Counted from the first letter of the stretch, positions 8,717 to 17,875 are shown. The stretch is DNA of 48,286 nucleotides from Clostridiales bacterium DTU074 (GCA_001513075.1 LFSE01000132.1:1-48286), one strand, 5' to 3'. Notes: generated by a model not told the origin, from the sequence alone. Program-made: numbers and translations.

Positions 8717-11700
8717 ATGAATAATCATACCTTTCATAATGAATATTCATTGGACAACTTAAAAGAGAGGGCAAAGGAATTAAACTGCCTTTATCAGGTG
8801 GATGAGATTTTGGGCAACCAAAGGCTGTCACTTTCAGAACTTTTCAATCAGCTGATAAAAGCGGTTCCTTCTGGTTTTCAATATCCGGAGATCTGTCGTG
8901 TAAGAATAGTTTATCAGAATCGCAGCTACCAATTGCCTGATTTCAGGATAACACCGTACTTGGAAAGCTGTGATATCAGGATGGATGATAAATGGGTCGG
9001 AACCATCGAAGTCGTTTATATTGAAGAGATCCCGATAAGTGAAGAGGGATATTTTCTCGAGAAGGAACAAAAACTCATTCGAACAATTGCTGATCGTATC
9101 GGGCAGACATTGCTGCAACGTCACATCAAACAAGTTATGCAAGAATTGGACAGTTCCAGGCATGTCCTCGGCGAAAGGGAAGGTTCCGGTAATGAATGGC
9201 TTGTAATTGTTGACCTCCTAATAAAGACGGATCAGGATATGCTGCTTAATATCTGCAGAAAGATGATACATCATCTGTGCAAAAGTGGTATTAAGGAGGC
9301 AGAAGAGATACTGTGGAAGTTCAGTTCTGAGTCAAGGCTGCTCTTTGACTCAGAACTGAATTATCCTCTGGAGAAATTGCCGCAAGGTGATTTGCTCCAT
9401 ATATCCGAAAAAACGTTTGAGATTGCCTCAAAGCATTTGAACCCAAAAGAGATTACTATAAGATTAAAGAGATGGATTCAGGAAGAGAAAACTAACTCCT
9501 TGATAAAGAGTATTGATCGGGTGGATGTATCGGTGGGTGAAATAGTTGATGCCATCACCCGTTACAGGAATATCAGTGCTTACGGCAAATCCTATTATTC
9601 CCCCGCCGAGCATTGGCTTACCGTAGCTCTCATTAGGCGCTTTTTATCGGAGAAATTAGAATTTATCTCCATTGCCAGGCCGCATATAGAAGTCAACGAT
9701 TTTTATGATATTGTCACACACCTGATCTTTCCTGAAGGCAGTCACGGTAAGATTGGTGGAAAGAGTACGGGCCTTTTTTTGGCCCAGCAGATTCTTAAAA
9801 AGGCGGAAGCCGATTCTCCTGGCCTATATTCTGTTAAGGTGCCGAAGACGTGGTATATAGCTACCGATGAAATAAAAGAATTTCTGCACTATAACAATCT
9901 GGAAGAATTAAACATACAAAAATATAAAGAGCTATATGAGATACGGCTTGATTATCCCAATATTATTCAGACTATGAAGAATTGCAGATTTCCGGAGGGA
10001 ATAATAAAAAGCCTATCCATGGCTTTGGATGATTTTGGTGATTCTCCTCTAATCGTCCGAAGTTCAAGTCTGCTTGAGGATCAAGAAGGGGCGGCATTTT
10101 CTGGAAAATATAAGAGTTTGTTTTTGGCCAATCAAGGTACCAAAAAGGAACGATTGGAAGCGTTAATGAACGCAATTGTTGAAGTCTATGCTTCAATGTA
10201 TTCGCCGGATTCCATTCAATACCGGGCTGAACGGGGCATGCTTGATTTTCCTGAAGAAATGGGAATTATGATTCAGGAGGTAGTGGGGACAAAAATCGGA
10301 CACTATTATTTTCCCCTCTTTTCGGGGGTTGCATTTAGCAACAATGAGTTCCGTTGGTCTCCCAGAATCAAACGGGAAGATGGCCTGATCCGTCTTGTGA
10401 TGGGACTGGGGACGCGAGCTGTTGATCGGGTAAGCGACGATTTTCCGGTATTGGTCTCCCCCGGGCAGCCTAAACTGAAGGTGAATATTGCACCCGACGA
10501 AGTGAGATATTATTCGCAGAAAAAAATAGATCTGATCAATTTGAAGAAAAATGTATTTGAAACTGTTGAAATAGAAAGGCTTTTAAGAGAATTTGGGGAA
10601 GAAATCCCTAAAGTTTATCAGATTGTATCGGTATACAAACATGATTATATCAGCAAACCTCTGGCCTTTGATATAGATTTTCAGAAGGATGAATTGGTAG
10701 TAACATTTGACGGGCTTATTTCTGATACACCCTTCATTAAAAAGGTCGATCTCATTTTGAAGAAGCTACAGGAAGAATTGGGCACTCCGGTAGATATAGA
10801 ATTTGCTTCGGATGGTGAGAATTTTTATCTTTTACAATGCAGGCCGCAGAGTTTTGGTGCCGCTCATTCACCTGCACCTATACCAAAGGATGTTGATCCG
10901 AAGGATATTATCTTCTCGGCCAACAAATATATCTCCAATGGAATTATTTCGGATATCTCCTGTATAGTATATGTGGTTCCTGAGGCATACAATCAAATTC
11001 ATGAATTCGATGATTTTATTAACATAGGAAGGGTTGTGGGGCAGTTGAATTCCTTGCTCCCCAAACGTCGTTTTATCCTCATAGGACCGGGACGTTGGGG
11101 CAGCAGGGGAGATGTCAAGCTGGGAGTACAGGTGCGCTATTCGGATATCAATAATACGGCTGCTCTTATAGAGGTGGCCCATAGAAAAGCCGGATATTTA
11201 CCCGAGCTATCCTTCGGGACTCATTTTTTCCAGGATTTAGTTGAGGCGGATATTCGTTATCTTCCCCTGTACCCCGATGACGCTAATATAGTTTTCAATG
11301 AAAAGTTTTTGACGGGATCCGACAATATGCTGCCGCAGTTGTTGCCTCAATGGGCCTATCTGAAAGATGTTGTAAAGGTTATTGATGTGCTTAAGGCTTC
11401 CCATGGTAAGGTATTAAAGATTGTTATGAATGCGGAGCTGGAGGAAGCTCTTGGTTATTTGGAGTCCCCCTCAGAACGGAGGGCGGACTCATATGAGAAA
11501 ACTGTTAAACCCGTAAGAATAGAAAAAGATACGGAGTTTAACTATGACGACAGATATTGGCGATGGCGTTATCATATGGCAGAGCGTATAGCTGCAAACC
11601 TTGATCCGAAACGCTTTGGAGTTAAAGGGATGTATTTATTTGGAAGTACAAATAACGGTACTGCAGGCCCCGGCAGCGATATTGATTTGCTTGTCCATTT

Positions 11701-11929
11701 TGATGGTTCTGAAAGACAGCGGGAAGAACTTTTGCAGTGGCTGCAGGGATGGAGCCTGTGTCTTGCAGAGATGAATTATCAAAGAACCGGGTATTTGTCT
11801 GATGGCCTGCTGGATGTGCACATCATAACGGATGAGGATATTGCAAAAAAGACGGCTTTTGCCGTCAAAATCGATGCAATTACAGACCCGGCCCAGCCTT
11901 TGAAGTTAAAGAATAATGCGGAACGATGA
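8717..11929 (+). CDS. GAF-like / PEP-synthase ATP-grasp / nucleotidyltransferase fusion protein
   Basis: Residues 10-145 begin LKERAKELNCLYQVDEIL and resemble the GAF-like sensor region found in signalling proteins. About residues 340-710 match the PEP synthase/PPDK N-terminal ATP-grasp domain: GGKSTGL (near 346), LIVRSSSLLED (near 443), AAFSGKY, MGIMIQEVVG and LQCRPQ (near 706). A following segment contains IGPGRWGSRGD (near 788). The C-terminus has an MNT/pol-beta-type nucleotidyltransferase motif, LFGST then GSDIDLLV (about 973-992). The phosphohistidine swivel domain (TxxGGxTxHAA type) and the PEP-binding TIM barrel are absent, so it cannot be an ordinary PEP synthase. A signalling or modifying role tied to the adjacent glutamate dehydrogenase is possible but unproven. 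Confidence 0.75.
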   Translation: MNNHTFHNEYSLDNLKERAKELNCLYQVDEILGNQRLSLSELFNQLIKAVPSGFQYPEICRVRIVYQNRSYQLPDFRITPYLESCDIRMDDKWVGTIEVVYIEEIPISEEGYFLEKEQKLIRTIADRIGQTLLQRHIKQVMQELDSSRHVLGEREGSGNEWLVIVDLLIKTDQDMLLNICRKMIHHLCKSGIKEAEEILWKFSSESRLLFDSELNYPLEKLPQGDLLHISEKTFEIASKHLNPKEITIRLKRWIQEEKTNSLIKSIDRVDVSVGEIVDAITRYRNISAYGKSYYSPAEHWLTVALIRRFLSEKLEFISIARPHIEVNDFYDIVTHLIFPEGSHGKIGGKSTGLFLAQQILKKAEADSPGLYSVKVPKTWYIATDEIKEFLHYNNLEELNIQKYKELYEIRLDYPNIIQTMKNCRFPEGIIKSLSMALDDFGDSPLIVRSSSLLEDQEGAAFSGKYKSLFLANQGTKKERLEALMNAIVEVYASMYSPDSIQYRAERGMLDFPEEMGIMIQEVVGTKIGHYYFPLFSGVAFSNNEFRWSPRIKREDGLIRLVMGLGTRAVDRVSDDFPVLVSPGQPKLKVNIAPDEVRYYSQKKIDLINLKKNVFETVEIERLLREFGEEIPKVYQIVSVYKHDYISKPLAFDIDFQKDELVVTFDGLISDTPFIKKVDLILKKLQEELGTPVDIEFASDGENFYLLQCRPQSFGAAHSPAPIPKDVDPKDIIFSANKYISNGIISDISCIVYVVPEAYNQIHEFDDFINIGRVVGQLNSLLPKRRFILIGPGRWGSRGDVKLGVQVRYSDINNTAALIEVAHRKAGYLPELSFGTHFFQDLVEADIRYLPLYPDDANIVFNEKFLTGSDNMLPQLLPQWAYLKDVVKVIDVLKASHGKVLKIVMNAELEEALGYLESPSERRADSYEKTVKPVRIEKDTEFNYDDRYWRWRYHMAERIAANLDPKRFGVKGMYLFGSTNNGTAGPGSDIDLLVHFDGSERQREELLQWLQGWSLCLAEMNYQRTGYLSDGLLDVHIITDEDIAKKTAFAVKIDAITDPAQPLKLKNNAER

Positions 11930-11962
11930 AAAAGACCGGATATTCGTATTGAAAAGGCTTTA

Positions 11963-11992
11963 TTGACAAATGGATTATTTTGTCTATATAAT
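11963..11992 (+). promoter_or_regulatory. Sigma-A-type promoter of the riboswitch-controlled ATPase gene
   Basis: A consensus -35 (TTGACA, 11963-11968) and -10 (TATAAT, 11987-11992) are 18 bases apart. The predicted transcript start is about 30 bases before the first stem of the Mn2+ riboswitch, so the full aptamer would be transcribed. Confidence 0.8.
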
Positions 11993-12026
11993 TTTTATGT
12001 AATAGCATTTAATGACAACGAAATAT

Positions 12027-12151
12027 GGAATAAAGGGGAGTAATCCATTGCACGATGCAAGTCCCCCAATCGTCAATCCGGTGCCGGAGTAGCAGTATAC
12101 GAGGCACCCGGTTGGGAGGCAGACGCAAGTCTGAGGATGAGACCTTTATCC
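12027..12151 (+). ncRNA. yybP-ykoY (Mn2+) riboswitch aptamer
   Basis: The P1 stem pairs GGAATAAAGG (12027-12036) with CCTTTATCC (12143-12151). The invariant 5' loop GGGGAGTA follows the first strand, and GATGAGACC precedes the second, as in known yybP-ykoY aptamers. These riboswitches bind Mn2+ and control transporters for Mn2+/Ca2+, exactly the class of gene found downstream. Together with the overlapping terminator the layout predicts an ON switch: metal stabilises P1 and keeps the terminator from forming. The 12151-12367 remainder of the leader shows no further clear element. Confidence 0.85.
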
Positions 12152-12184
12152 GGCTCTGTATTATGGCTGGAGAGAGGTCTTTTT
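12140..12184 (+). terminator. Riboswitch expression-platform terminator
   Basis: AGACCT (12140-12145) pairs with AGGTCT (12175-12180), which runs directly into TTTT. An inner stem CCGGC/GCTGG supports the hairpin. The first arm uses bases that also belong to the 3' strand of aptamer P1, so aptamer and terminator exclude each other. Confidence 0.8.
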
Positions 12185-12367
12185 GATTATGCAAAAAATA
12201 CAGCCTGATTTCATATTCTGCAGGCTGGGATGATTTGTTGGAAATATGAAATAATATTCTCCAAAGGGTGGCCTTGAAAGTTTTGCTTTTTTCAGAAAGC
12301 TACCTTCTCCATTAAGGATTACCGGTTTCCGATTCGCAATAAAAAGACGAATAAGAGAGGTGTTGTT

Positions 12368-15025
12368 ATGGAAAACATAAAATGGCACACGGTGTCAATA
12401 AGAGAGGTCGAGGAAAAGCTGTCAACATCGTTTGAAAAAGGGCTTTCAAGGGACGAAGCGCGCCGGCGTCTTGAAAAATACGGTCCCAATGAACTGGAAC
12501 AAAAGGATCACAAATCAGTTTTTTCCATGCTTCTGGATCAGTTTAAAGATTTCATGGTAATCGTTTTGATAGTAGCTGCCATTATTTCCGGCATTCTCGG
12601 TGAATTAACCGATTCTATCATAATAATGCTCATTGTTATTCTTAACGCCATTTTGGGTGTTGTACAGGAGTACAAGGCCGAACAGTCGCTTGAAGCTTTA
12701 AAGAGAATGGCTTCACCTGCTGCAAAGGTTATAAGGGACGGAAATCCCGATGTCATTCCTGCATCCCAATTGGTAGTCGGAGACATTGTAATTCTGGAAA
12801 CCGGAGAGCTTGTTCCTGCGGACATCCGCCTTGGTCAAACGTCCAATCTGAAGATTGAGGAAGCCGCATTGACGGGTGAATCGGTGCCGGTTGAAAAGCA
12901 CAGCGAAACATTGGAAGAGGAAGATATATCCGTTGGTGACAGGTTGAATATGGCTTATTCGGGCTGTATAGTAACATACGGACGGGGTAGGGGTATTGTA
13001 GTAGCCACTGGTATGGACACCGAGATGGGCAGGATCGCTGAGATGATACAAACCCATGAAGATACGACCACCCCTTTGCAAAAGCGCCTGGAAGTTTTGG
13101 GGAAAAGCCTGGCAACGGCAGCTTTAGCTATATGTGCGGTGATTTTCATTGTAGGCATACTATATGGCAAGAATATATTCAATATGTTTTTGACTTCGGT
13201 TAGTCTGGCCGTAGCCGCAATACCCGAAGGGCTTCCTGCTATAGTGACAATAGTGCTGGCCATAGGGGTACAGCGTATGGGCAGGCGCAATGCCATCATA
13301 CGAAAGCTGCCATCGGTGGAGACCTTGGGCAGCGCTACCGTGATATGTTCCGATAAAACCGGTACGTTGACGCAAAACCGTATGACAGTGGAGCAGATTT
13401 ATTACAACGATGGGTTTATCAATACACGCCAGCTCACCGATAAAAATGAAATTGATCAGCACCTGCAGCTTTTAATATCCGTCGGTATTATGTGCAATGA
13501 TACTCAAATCGTGGTCGAAGGGCAAGACAAAAAAACCGTTGGTGATCCCACCGAAACGGCATTGGTGGAACTGGGTTTAAAGGTAGGACTGGATAAGGAT
13601 ATTATGGATGCGGACATACCCAGGGTCGATGAGCTGCCCTTTGATTCTGAAAGAAAGCTTATGAGCACCGTGCATAGAATGGATAACGGATACCGGGTGT
13701 TCACAAAGGGTGCCCCCGATGAGTTGGTGGCCCGGTGTAATAGGATTCTTTTGAATGGAGAAGTTGTGGAACTGTCTCAGCAGCAGATGCAGGAGATCTG
13801 GAACGCAAATGATAATATGGCGTCCAAGGCATTAAGGGTGCTGGGGCTGGCATACAAAGATCTGGATACAATTGAATTTTTGAACAAGGAGGAGGAACTG
13901 GAAAAGGATCTTATATTTGTGGGTCTGGTCGGCATGATAGATCCGCCAAGGCCGGAAGCAAAAGAAGCCATAAAGATATGTAAACGGGCTGGTATAAAGC
14001 CGGTTATGATCACCGGCGATCATAAAATTACCGCAGTGGCAATTGCAAGGGAACTGGGGATCCTAAAACACGAAGATGAGGCTATAACGGGAGCAGAATT
14101 AGAACGCCTTTCGGATGAGGAATTTAGGGAAAGGGTGAAGAATTATTCGGTATATGCTCGGGTATCTCCAGAGCACAAGGTTAAGATCGTCAAAGCATGG
14201 CAGAGCTGGGGAGAGATAGCTGCCATGACGGGCGATGGAGTAAATGATGCTCCTGCTCTTAAGCGGGCTGATATTGGCGCTGCTATGGGTAATATAGGTA
14301 CCGATGTGGCTAAAGAAGCTTCCGATATGGTGCTTACCGATGATAATTTCGCCACCATTGTAGCGGCAGTCGAGGAAGGAAGGATAATATATTCAAACAT
14401 ATTGAAAGCAATCCAATTCTTACTGTCATGCAATATAGGCGAGATTCTGGTGCTGTTTATTGCAACCATGTTAAACTGGCGTGAACCGTTGCTGCCAATA
14501 CATATACTTTGGGTTAACCTTGTAACCGACAGCCTGCCGGCCCTGGCCCTTGGTGTGGAACCTGCCGAGCCCGATATCATGGATAAAAAGCCCAGGGATC
14601 CTCAGGCCAGGATATTCGACAAAGGCATGATCGCAAGAATTATCTATCAGGGAATTATGATTGGAGCATTGACCCTTACGGCTTATGCAATAGGTTTCAG
14701 GGATAGTTATGTAGTAGGGCAGACCATGGCTTTTTGTGTGCTGGCTTTAAGCCAATTGAGCCATGTGTTCAATGTACGCTCCAACAAGCATTCAATCTTT
14801 AGGATAGGCTTTACATCCAATCGTTATGTTCTGGGGGCAGTTGCAATTTCAGGATTGCTTCAGATTGCGGTTATAAGTATCCCATTTTTGGCAAATGTCT
14901 TTAAAGTGGTACCCCTTGAAACTAAACACTGGCTCTGGATATTGTTATTAACGTTAGCACCCGTCGTTGTTGTTGAAATTGTAAAATTGTTGGGTTATAA
15001 TACGACAAAAGATGAAGCATCATAA
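12368..15025 (+). CDS. Cation-transporting P-type ATPase (Ca2+/Mn2+, P2A type)
   Basis: This membrane pump uses ATP to export Ca2+ or Mn2+. Visible motifs are the N-terminal cation ATPase domain, TGES in the actuator domain (167-170), the M4 site PEGLPA (about 286-291), the phosphorylated Asp in DKTGT (about 329), and GDGVNDAP (about 622-629). M5 carries NIGEILVLF and M6 carries NLVTDSLPAL. These supply the Asn/Glu and Asn/Asp ligands of both SERCA-type ion sites, as in Bacillus YloB-like pumps. The length of 885 aa is normal. It is preceded by a yybP-ykoY riboswitch, which makes Mn2+ detoxification a likely role. Ca2+ transport is equally compatible with the residues. Confidence 0.92.
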   Translation: MENIKWHTVSIREVEEKLSTSFEKGLSRDEARRRLEKYGPNELEQKDHKSVFSMLLDQFKDFMVIVLIVAAIISGILGELTDSIIIMLIVILNAILGVVQEYKAEQSLEALKRMASPAAKVIRDGNPDVIPASQLVVGDIVILETGELVPADIRLGQTSNLKIEEAALTGESVPVEKHSETLEEEDISVGDRLNMAYSGCIVTYGRGRGIVVATGMDTEMGRIAEMIQTHEDTTTPLQKRLEVLGKSLATAALAICAVIFIVGILYGKNIFNMFLTSVSLAVAAIPEGLPAIVTIVLAIGVQRMGRRNAIIRKLPSVETLGSATVICSDKTGTLTQNRMTVEQIYYNDGFINTRQLTDKNEIDQHLQLLISVGIMCNDTQIVVEGQDKKTVGDPTETALVELGLKVGLDKDIMDADIPRVDELPFDSERKLMSTVHRMDNGYRVFTKGAPDELVARCNRILLNGEVVELSQQQMQEIWNANDNMASKALRVLGLAYKDLDTIEFLNKEEELEKDLIFVGLVGMIDPPRPEAKEAIKICKRAGIKPVMITGDHKITAVAIARELGILKHEDEAITGAELERLSDEEFRERVKNYSVYARVSPEHKVKIVKAWQSWGEIAAMTGDGVNDAPALKRADIGAAMGNIGTDVAKEASDMVLTDDNFATIVAAVEEGRIIYSNILKAIQFLLSCNIGEILVLFIATMLNWREPLLPIHILWVNLVTDSLPALALGVEPAEPDIMDKKPRDPQARIFDKGMIARIIYQGIMIGALTLTAYAIGFRDSYVVGQTMAFCVLALSQLSHVFNVRSNKHSIFRIGFTSNRYVLGAVAISGLLQIAVISIPFLANVFKVVPLETKHWLWILLLTLAPVVVVEIVKLLGYNTTKDEAS

Positions 15026-15187
15026 GCGGTTGCCGGCTTGGATTAATGCAAGATGCGAATCTATGGACCCGTCTGGTACCATACGGTTTATCCTTTATAA
15101 TACAGTAAATACCGATTAGCAGGGTAGAAATTGAAAATTTCTGGATACCGGATGGGTATACTTATATCTGGAATGGGAGGAGAAATG

Positions 15188-15700
15188 ATGAAATCATGGA
15201 GCCTGCGTAAGCTGGTATTGTCAGGAATTTTAGCTGCATTGGTATTTGTAGTTACTGCATTTACCAAGATACCTTCCCCTTTTGTAAAGGGGGCTTATTA
15301 TCATGCAGGGGACAGCATAATTTATCTTAGCGCTTTGGTTTTGGGACCCGCTGTTGCTGCAGTGGTAAGCGGATTGGGTTCGTTTCTCTCGGATCTGTAC
15401 CTTGGCTTTCCCCTTTATATGTTTGCAACGCTGGTTATAAAAGGGCTCATGGGAGGCATTGCCGGATACTTTTTGTATGTGCCTCATGGCAGAGTATCAT
15501 GGTCGAGGAAGTTTGTAGGAATTGCTGCAGCCGGCTTGTGGATGGCTATTGGATATTATATATTCGAGGTATTTATAGTTAGAATTGTTGATTGGAGGGC
15601 GAATATCCCCAACCTCTTTGCCAATATAGCTCAGGCTTTTGTTGGCGCGGTGATCTTTTTGGCATTATCCAAACCCTTGGAAAGGCTGAAGGACCTTTGA
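15188..15700 (+). CDS. ECF transporter S component (PF07155-like)
   Basis: S components are small membrane proteins that bind a vitamin or other micronutrient and work with the shared EcfT/EcfA energizing module. The 170-aa product has five to six hydrophobic helices and the segments YYHAGDSIIYLSALVLGP and GLGSFLSDLYLGFPLY, typical of the riboflavin-type S-component family. ATG 15188 is chosen because GGAGG ends seven bases upstream; ATG 15185 is also possible. No EcfA or EcfT genes lie nearby, so it would use a module encoded elsewhere (a group II system). The ligand cannot be predicted. It follows the ATPase gene by about 160 bases and may share its transcript, ending at the terminator at 15722. 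Confidence 0.75.
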   Translation: MKSWSLRKLVLSGILAALVFVVTAFTKIPSPFVKGAYYHAGDSIIYLSALVLGPAVAAVVSGLGSFLSDLYLGFPLYMFATLVIKGLMGGIAGYFLYVPHGRVSWSRKFVGIAAAGLWMAIGYYIFEVFIVRIVDWRANIPNLFANIAQAFVGAVIFLALSKPLERLKDL

Positions 15701-15721
15701 TATTGTAGCAAATATGCTTAT

Positions 15722-15748
15722 AAGCGTGTTTAATGCACGCTTTTTAAT
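15722..15748 (+). terminator. Intrinsic terminator
   Basis: AAGCGTG (15722-15728) pairs perfectly with CACGCTT (15736-15742) and is followed by a T-rich tract. It lies 21 bases after the ECF S-component gene and closes that unit. Confidence 0.8.
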
Positions 15749-15792
15749 TTATCAATAAGGTATCCAATATTCCGCGTCAATTGGTTGCGAAA

Positions 15793-15821
15793 TTTACAAA
15801 ATCATAACTCTCTGTTATAAA
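15793..15821 (+). promoter_or_regulatory. Promoter for the aldolase-kinase operon
   Basis: TTTACA (15793-15798) and TATAAA (15816-15821) are spaced by 17 bases, between the terminator at 15722 and the aldolase start at 15963. The leader of about 135 bases shows no recognised riboswitch. Confidence 0.5.
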
Positions 15822-15962
15822 GCTGTAAGCGTTTAATTATTTTTTGCAGGAATCCATTCCAGCCAGGTCGAATATATCCTTGTATCCATCCAAAGGGTAT
15901 TGCTTAAAAGTCAGAGAACAATATATCAGATATTTTAAATCAAAAATAGGAGTGATGAGAAT

Positions 15963-16838
15963 ATGGCATTGATAAACCCGTTGAAATTTCTGCAAAAGGC
16001 ACGGGAAAAAGGGGTAGCAATTGCAGCCTTTAACGTTCACAACCTGGAAACCATTCAGGCTGTAGCTGAAGGTGCGGCTGAAGAGAGGGCCCCGGTCATC
16101 ATACAGACCACTCCCGGTACCCTGAAACATGCCGGAGTCGAGTACATAGCGGCATGTGTAAAGGTGGCTGCTGAGAAGCACAACATACCGATTGCCCTTC
16201 ATGTTGATCATTGTCCATCCTATAACACCATTGTACAGTGCATAAGAAACGGCTATACGTCGGTAATGATTGATGGTTCTCATCTGCCTTATGAAGAAAA
16301 TGTAGCCCTGGTGAAGAAGGTGGTTGAGGTGGCTCACAGTGTCGGGGTTCCGGTTGAAGGAGAGTTGGGACGTATTGGAGGTGCCGAGGACGATCTGACG
16401 GTGGACGAGCGGGAGGCTACATTTACGGTGCCCGAGGAAGCCAGGGACTTTGTTGAAGCTACCGGTGTTGATACCCTGGCCATAGCCATAGGGACGGCTC
16501 ACGGGGTATATAAATGGGAACCCAGGCTGGATTTTAAACGGCTGGCCGATATCAGGAAATTGGTGGATGTACCTCTGGTTCTTCACGGTGCATCGGGGGT
16601 TGACGACGAAAGCATAAGGAAGGCTATTGCCGGAGGTATCTGCAAGATCAACATAGCCACCGAGTTAAAAATACCTATGGCGGAGGCTATCCAGGAGGTA
16701 TTTCGGGCCAAACCAGGGGAAAACGATCCGAGAAAATATATGGGGCCGGCAAAGGAAGCTGTAAAACAGGTGGTGCGCAACAAAATCAGGCTTTGCGGTT
16801 GTAACGGACTGGCTGATGAATTGGAGGGACGCTGGTGA
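15963..16838 (+). CDS. Class II ketose-bisphosphate aldolase (tagatose/fructose type, GatY/KbaY-like)
   Basis: This zinc enzyme cleaves fructose- or tagatose-1,6-bisphosphate into dihydroxyacetone phosphate and glyceraldehyde 3-phosphate. The catalytic Asp82 and zinc ligand His83 lie in HVDHC; the other zinc ligands are His180 in GTAHG and His208 in LHGASG. Their numbering agrees with the GatY/KbaY/FbaA group. At 291 aa it is of normal length. The start ATG follows AGGAGTGATGAGAAT. It overlaps the following sugar-phosphate kinase gene by GTGA. Kinase and aldolase together make the last two steps of a tagatose-6-P or fructose-1-P pathway. No sugar transporter is present, so the true substrate is open. 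Confidence 0.9.
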   Translation: MALINPLKFLQKAREKGVAIAAFNVHNLETIQAVAEGAAEERAPVIIQTTPGTLKHAGVEYIAACVKVAAEKHNIPIALHVDHCPSYNTIVQCIRNGYTSVMIDGSHLPYEENVALVKKVVEVAHSVGVPVEGELGRIGGAEDDLTVDEREATFTVPEEARDFVEATGVDTLAIAIGTAHGVYKWEPRLDFKRLADIRKLVDVPLVLHGASGVDDESIRKAIAGGICKINIATELKIPMAEAIQEVFRAKPGENDPRKYMGPAKEAVKQVVRNKIRLCGCNGLADELEGRW

Positions 16839-17779
16839 TTCTTGCTATTGCTATGAACCCCGCCATTGATAAGGTGTATGCAGTAGACGATTTTACCGTA
16901 AACAAAATTTTCCGTGCTAAATCAATGGCGGCGACAGCTGGTGGAAAAGGGCTAAACGTGGCCAGAGTAGCACGGACTTTGGGTGAAACGGTTATGGTCT
17001 CTGGTTTTGTTGGTGGCAGTGCCGGTCAGTTTATAAACAATCAGCTTAGGAAAATCGGTATTATAAGCGAGTTTGTGCAGGTTGACGGGGAAACGAGGAC
17101 ATGCATTAATATATTGGATGAGAAGAACGGCACCTCTACCGAGGTTTTGGAACCAGGGCCAATAATTGCCCCCGATGAGTACCGCAATTTTTTACAGCGA
17201 TTTGAAGGGCTCCTGGACGATTGTGATGTGATAACGGCTTCCGGAAGCCTGCCTCAGGGAGTACCGGCCAGCTCTTACAGAGAGCTTATAAGCATTGCCA
17301 GAACCAAGGGGAAAAAATTTATACTGGATACCAGCGGTGAATACTTGAGAGAAGGTATCAAGGAAGGCCCTTTCATGGTAAAGCCCAATCAGCATGAACT
17401 TTCGCAGGTTATGGGATACAATATATCATCCAGAGATGATTGTATTAGGGCATTGAAGCAACTTAAGAAGGCCGGCGTCTGTTTGCCAGTGGCCACCCTT
17501 GGGGACAAAGGTTGTGTGGCTGCCTTACATGACGGCATATATCATTTTTATTCCCCGCCTATAAAGGTAGTTAGCCCCGTGGGATCGGGGGATGCATTTG
17601 TTGCAGGCTGTGCTGTTGCATTAAGCAGAGGCAGGGAGCCTGTTGACGTGATAAAGCTGGGGATGGCCTGTGGTATGGCTAACACCCAATTTTTTGAAAC
17701 CGGGATGGTTTCCAATGAGCTGGTGGATAGGTTTTTGAAGAGCATCCAAATTGAGATATGGAGCCGGGAAGATGTGTAA
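16835..17779 (+). CDS. PfkB-family sugar-phosphate kinase (1-phosphofructokinase / tagatose-6-phosphate kinase)
   Basis: The enzyme would phosphorylate fructose-1-phosphate or tagatose-6-phosphate to the bisphosphate used by the aldolase encoded just upstream. It begins with a GTG overlapping the aldolase stop, with GGAGGG eight bases before it. The first residues, ILAIAMNPAIDKVY, are typical of FruK/LacC proteins. The substrate motif GGKGLNVARVA is near 37-47 and the C-terminal PfkB signature GSGDAFVAG is near 250-258, with the catalytic base Asp253. The length of 314 aa is normal. FruK and LacC cannot be told apart from motifs alone. A strong hairpin at 17835-17875 lies downstream. Confidence 0.88.
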   Translation: MILAIAMNPAIDKVYAVDDFTVNKIFRAKSMAATAGGKGLNVARVARTLGETVMVSGFVGGSAGQFINNQLRKIGIISEFVQVDGETRTCINILDEKNGTSTEVLEPGPIIAPDEYRNFLQRFEGLLDDCDVITASGSLPQGVPASSYRELISIARTKGKKFILDTSGEYLREGIKEGPFMVKPNQHELSQVMGYNISSRDDCIRALKQLKKAGVCLPVATLGDKGCVAALHDGIYHFYSPPIKVVSPVGSGDAFVAGCAVALSRGREPVDVIKLGMACGMANTQFFETGMVSNELVDRFLKSIQIEIWSREDV

Positions 17780-17834
17780 AAGCAGAATCGGATGATTCCG
17801 GCCAGCGCAATAATAGCTGTAAACGTTTTGTTTA

Positions 17835-17875
17835 GACGGTCCTGACTTTCGGATTTGATCCGGGTCAGGACCGTC
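17835..17875 (+). terminator. Long perfect hairpin between operons
   Basis: GACGGTCCTGAC (17835-17846) pairs perfectly with GTCAGGACCGTC (17864-17875), and an inner stem CGGAT/ATCCG extends it. It follows the kinase gene by 55 bases. There is no T run on either strand, so it may be a processed 3' end, a weak terminator or a protein-binding site. Confidence 0.45.

Noticed and set aside
8717-11929. Annotation as an ordinary PEP synthase
   Set aside because: The phosphohistidine swivel domain and PEP-binding barrel are absent, so the standard reaction is not possible.
15837-16586. 249-codon minus-strand frame over the aldolase gene
   Set aside because: It is the antisense shadow of a well-supported aldolase gene and shows no family motif or ribosome binding site.
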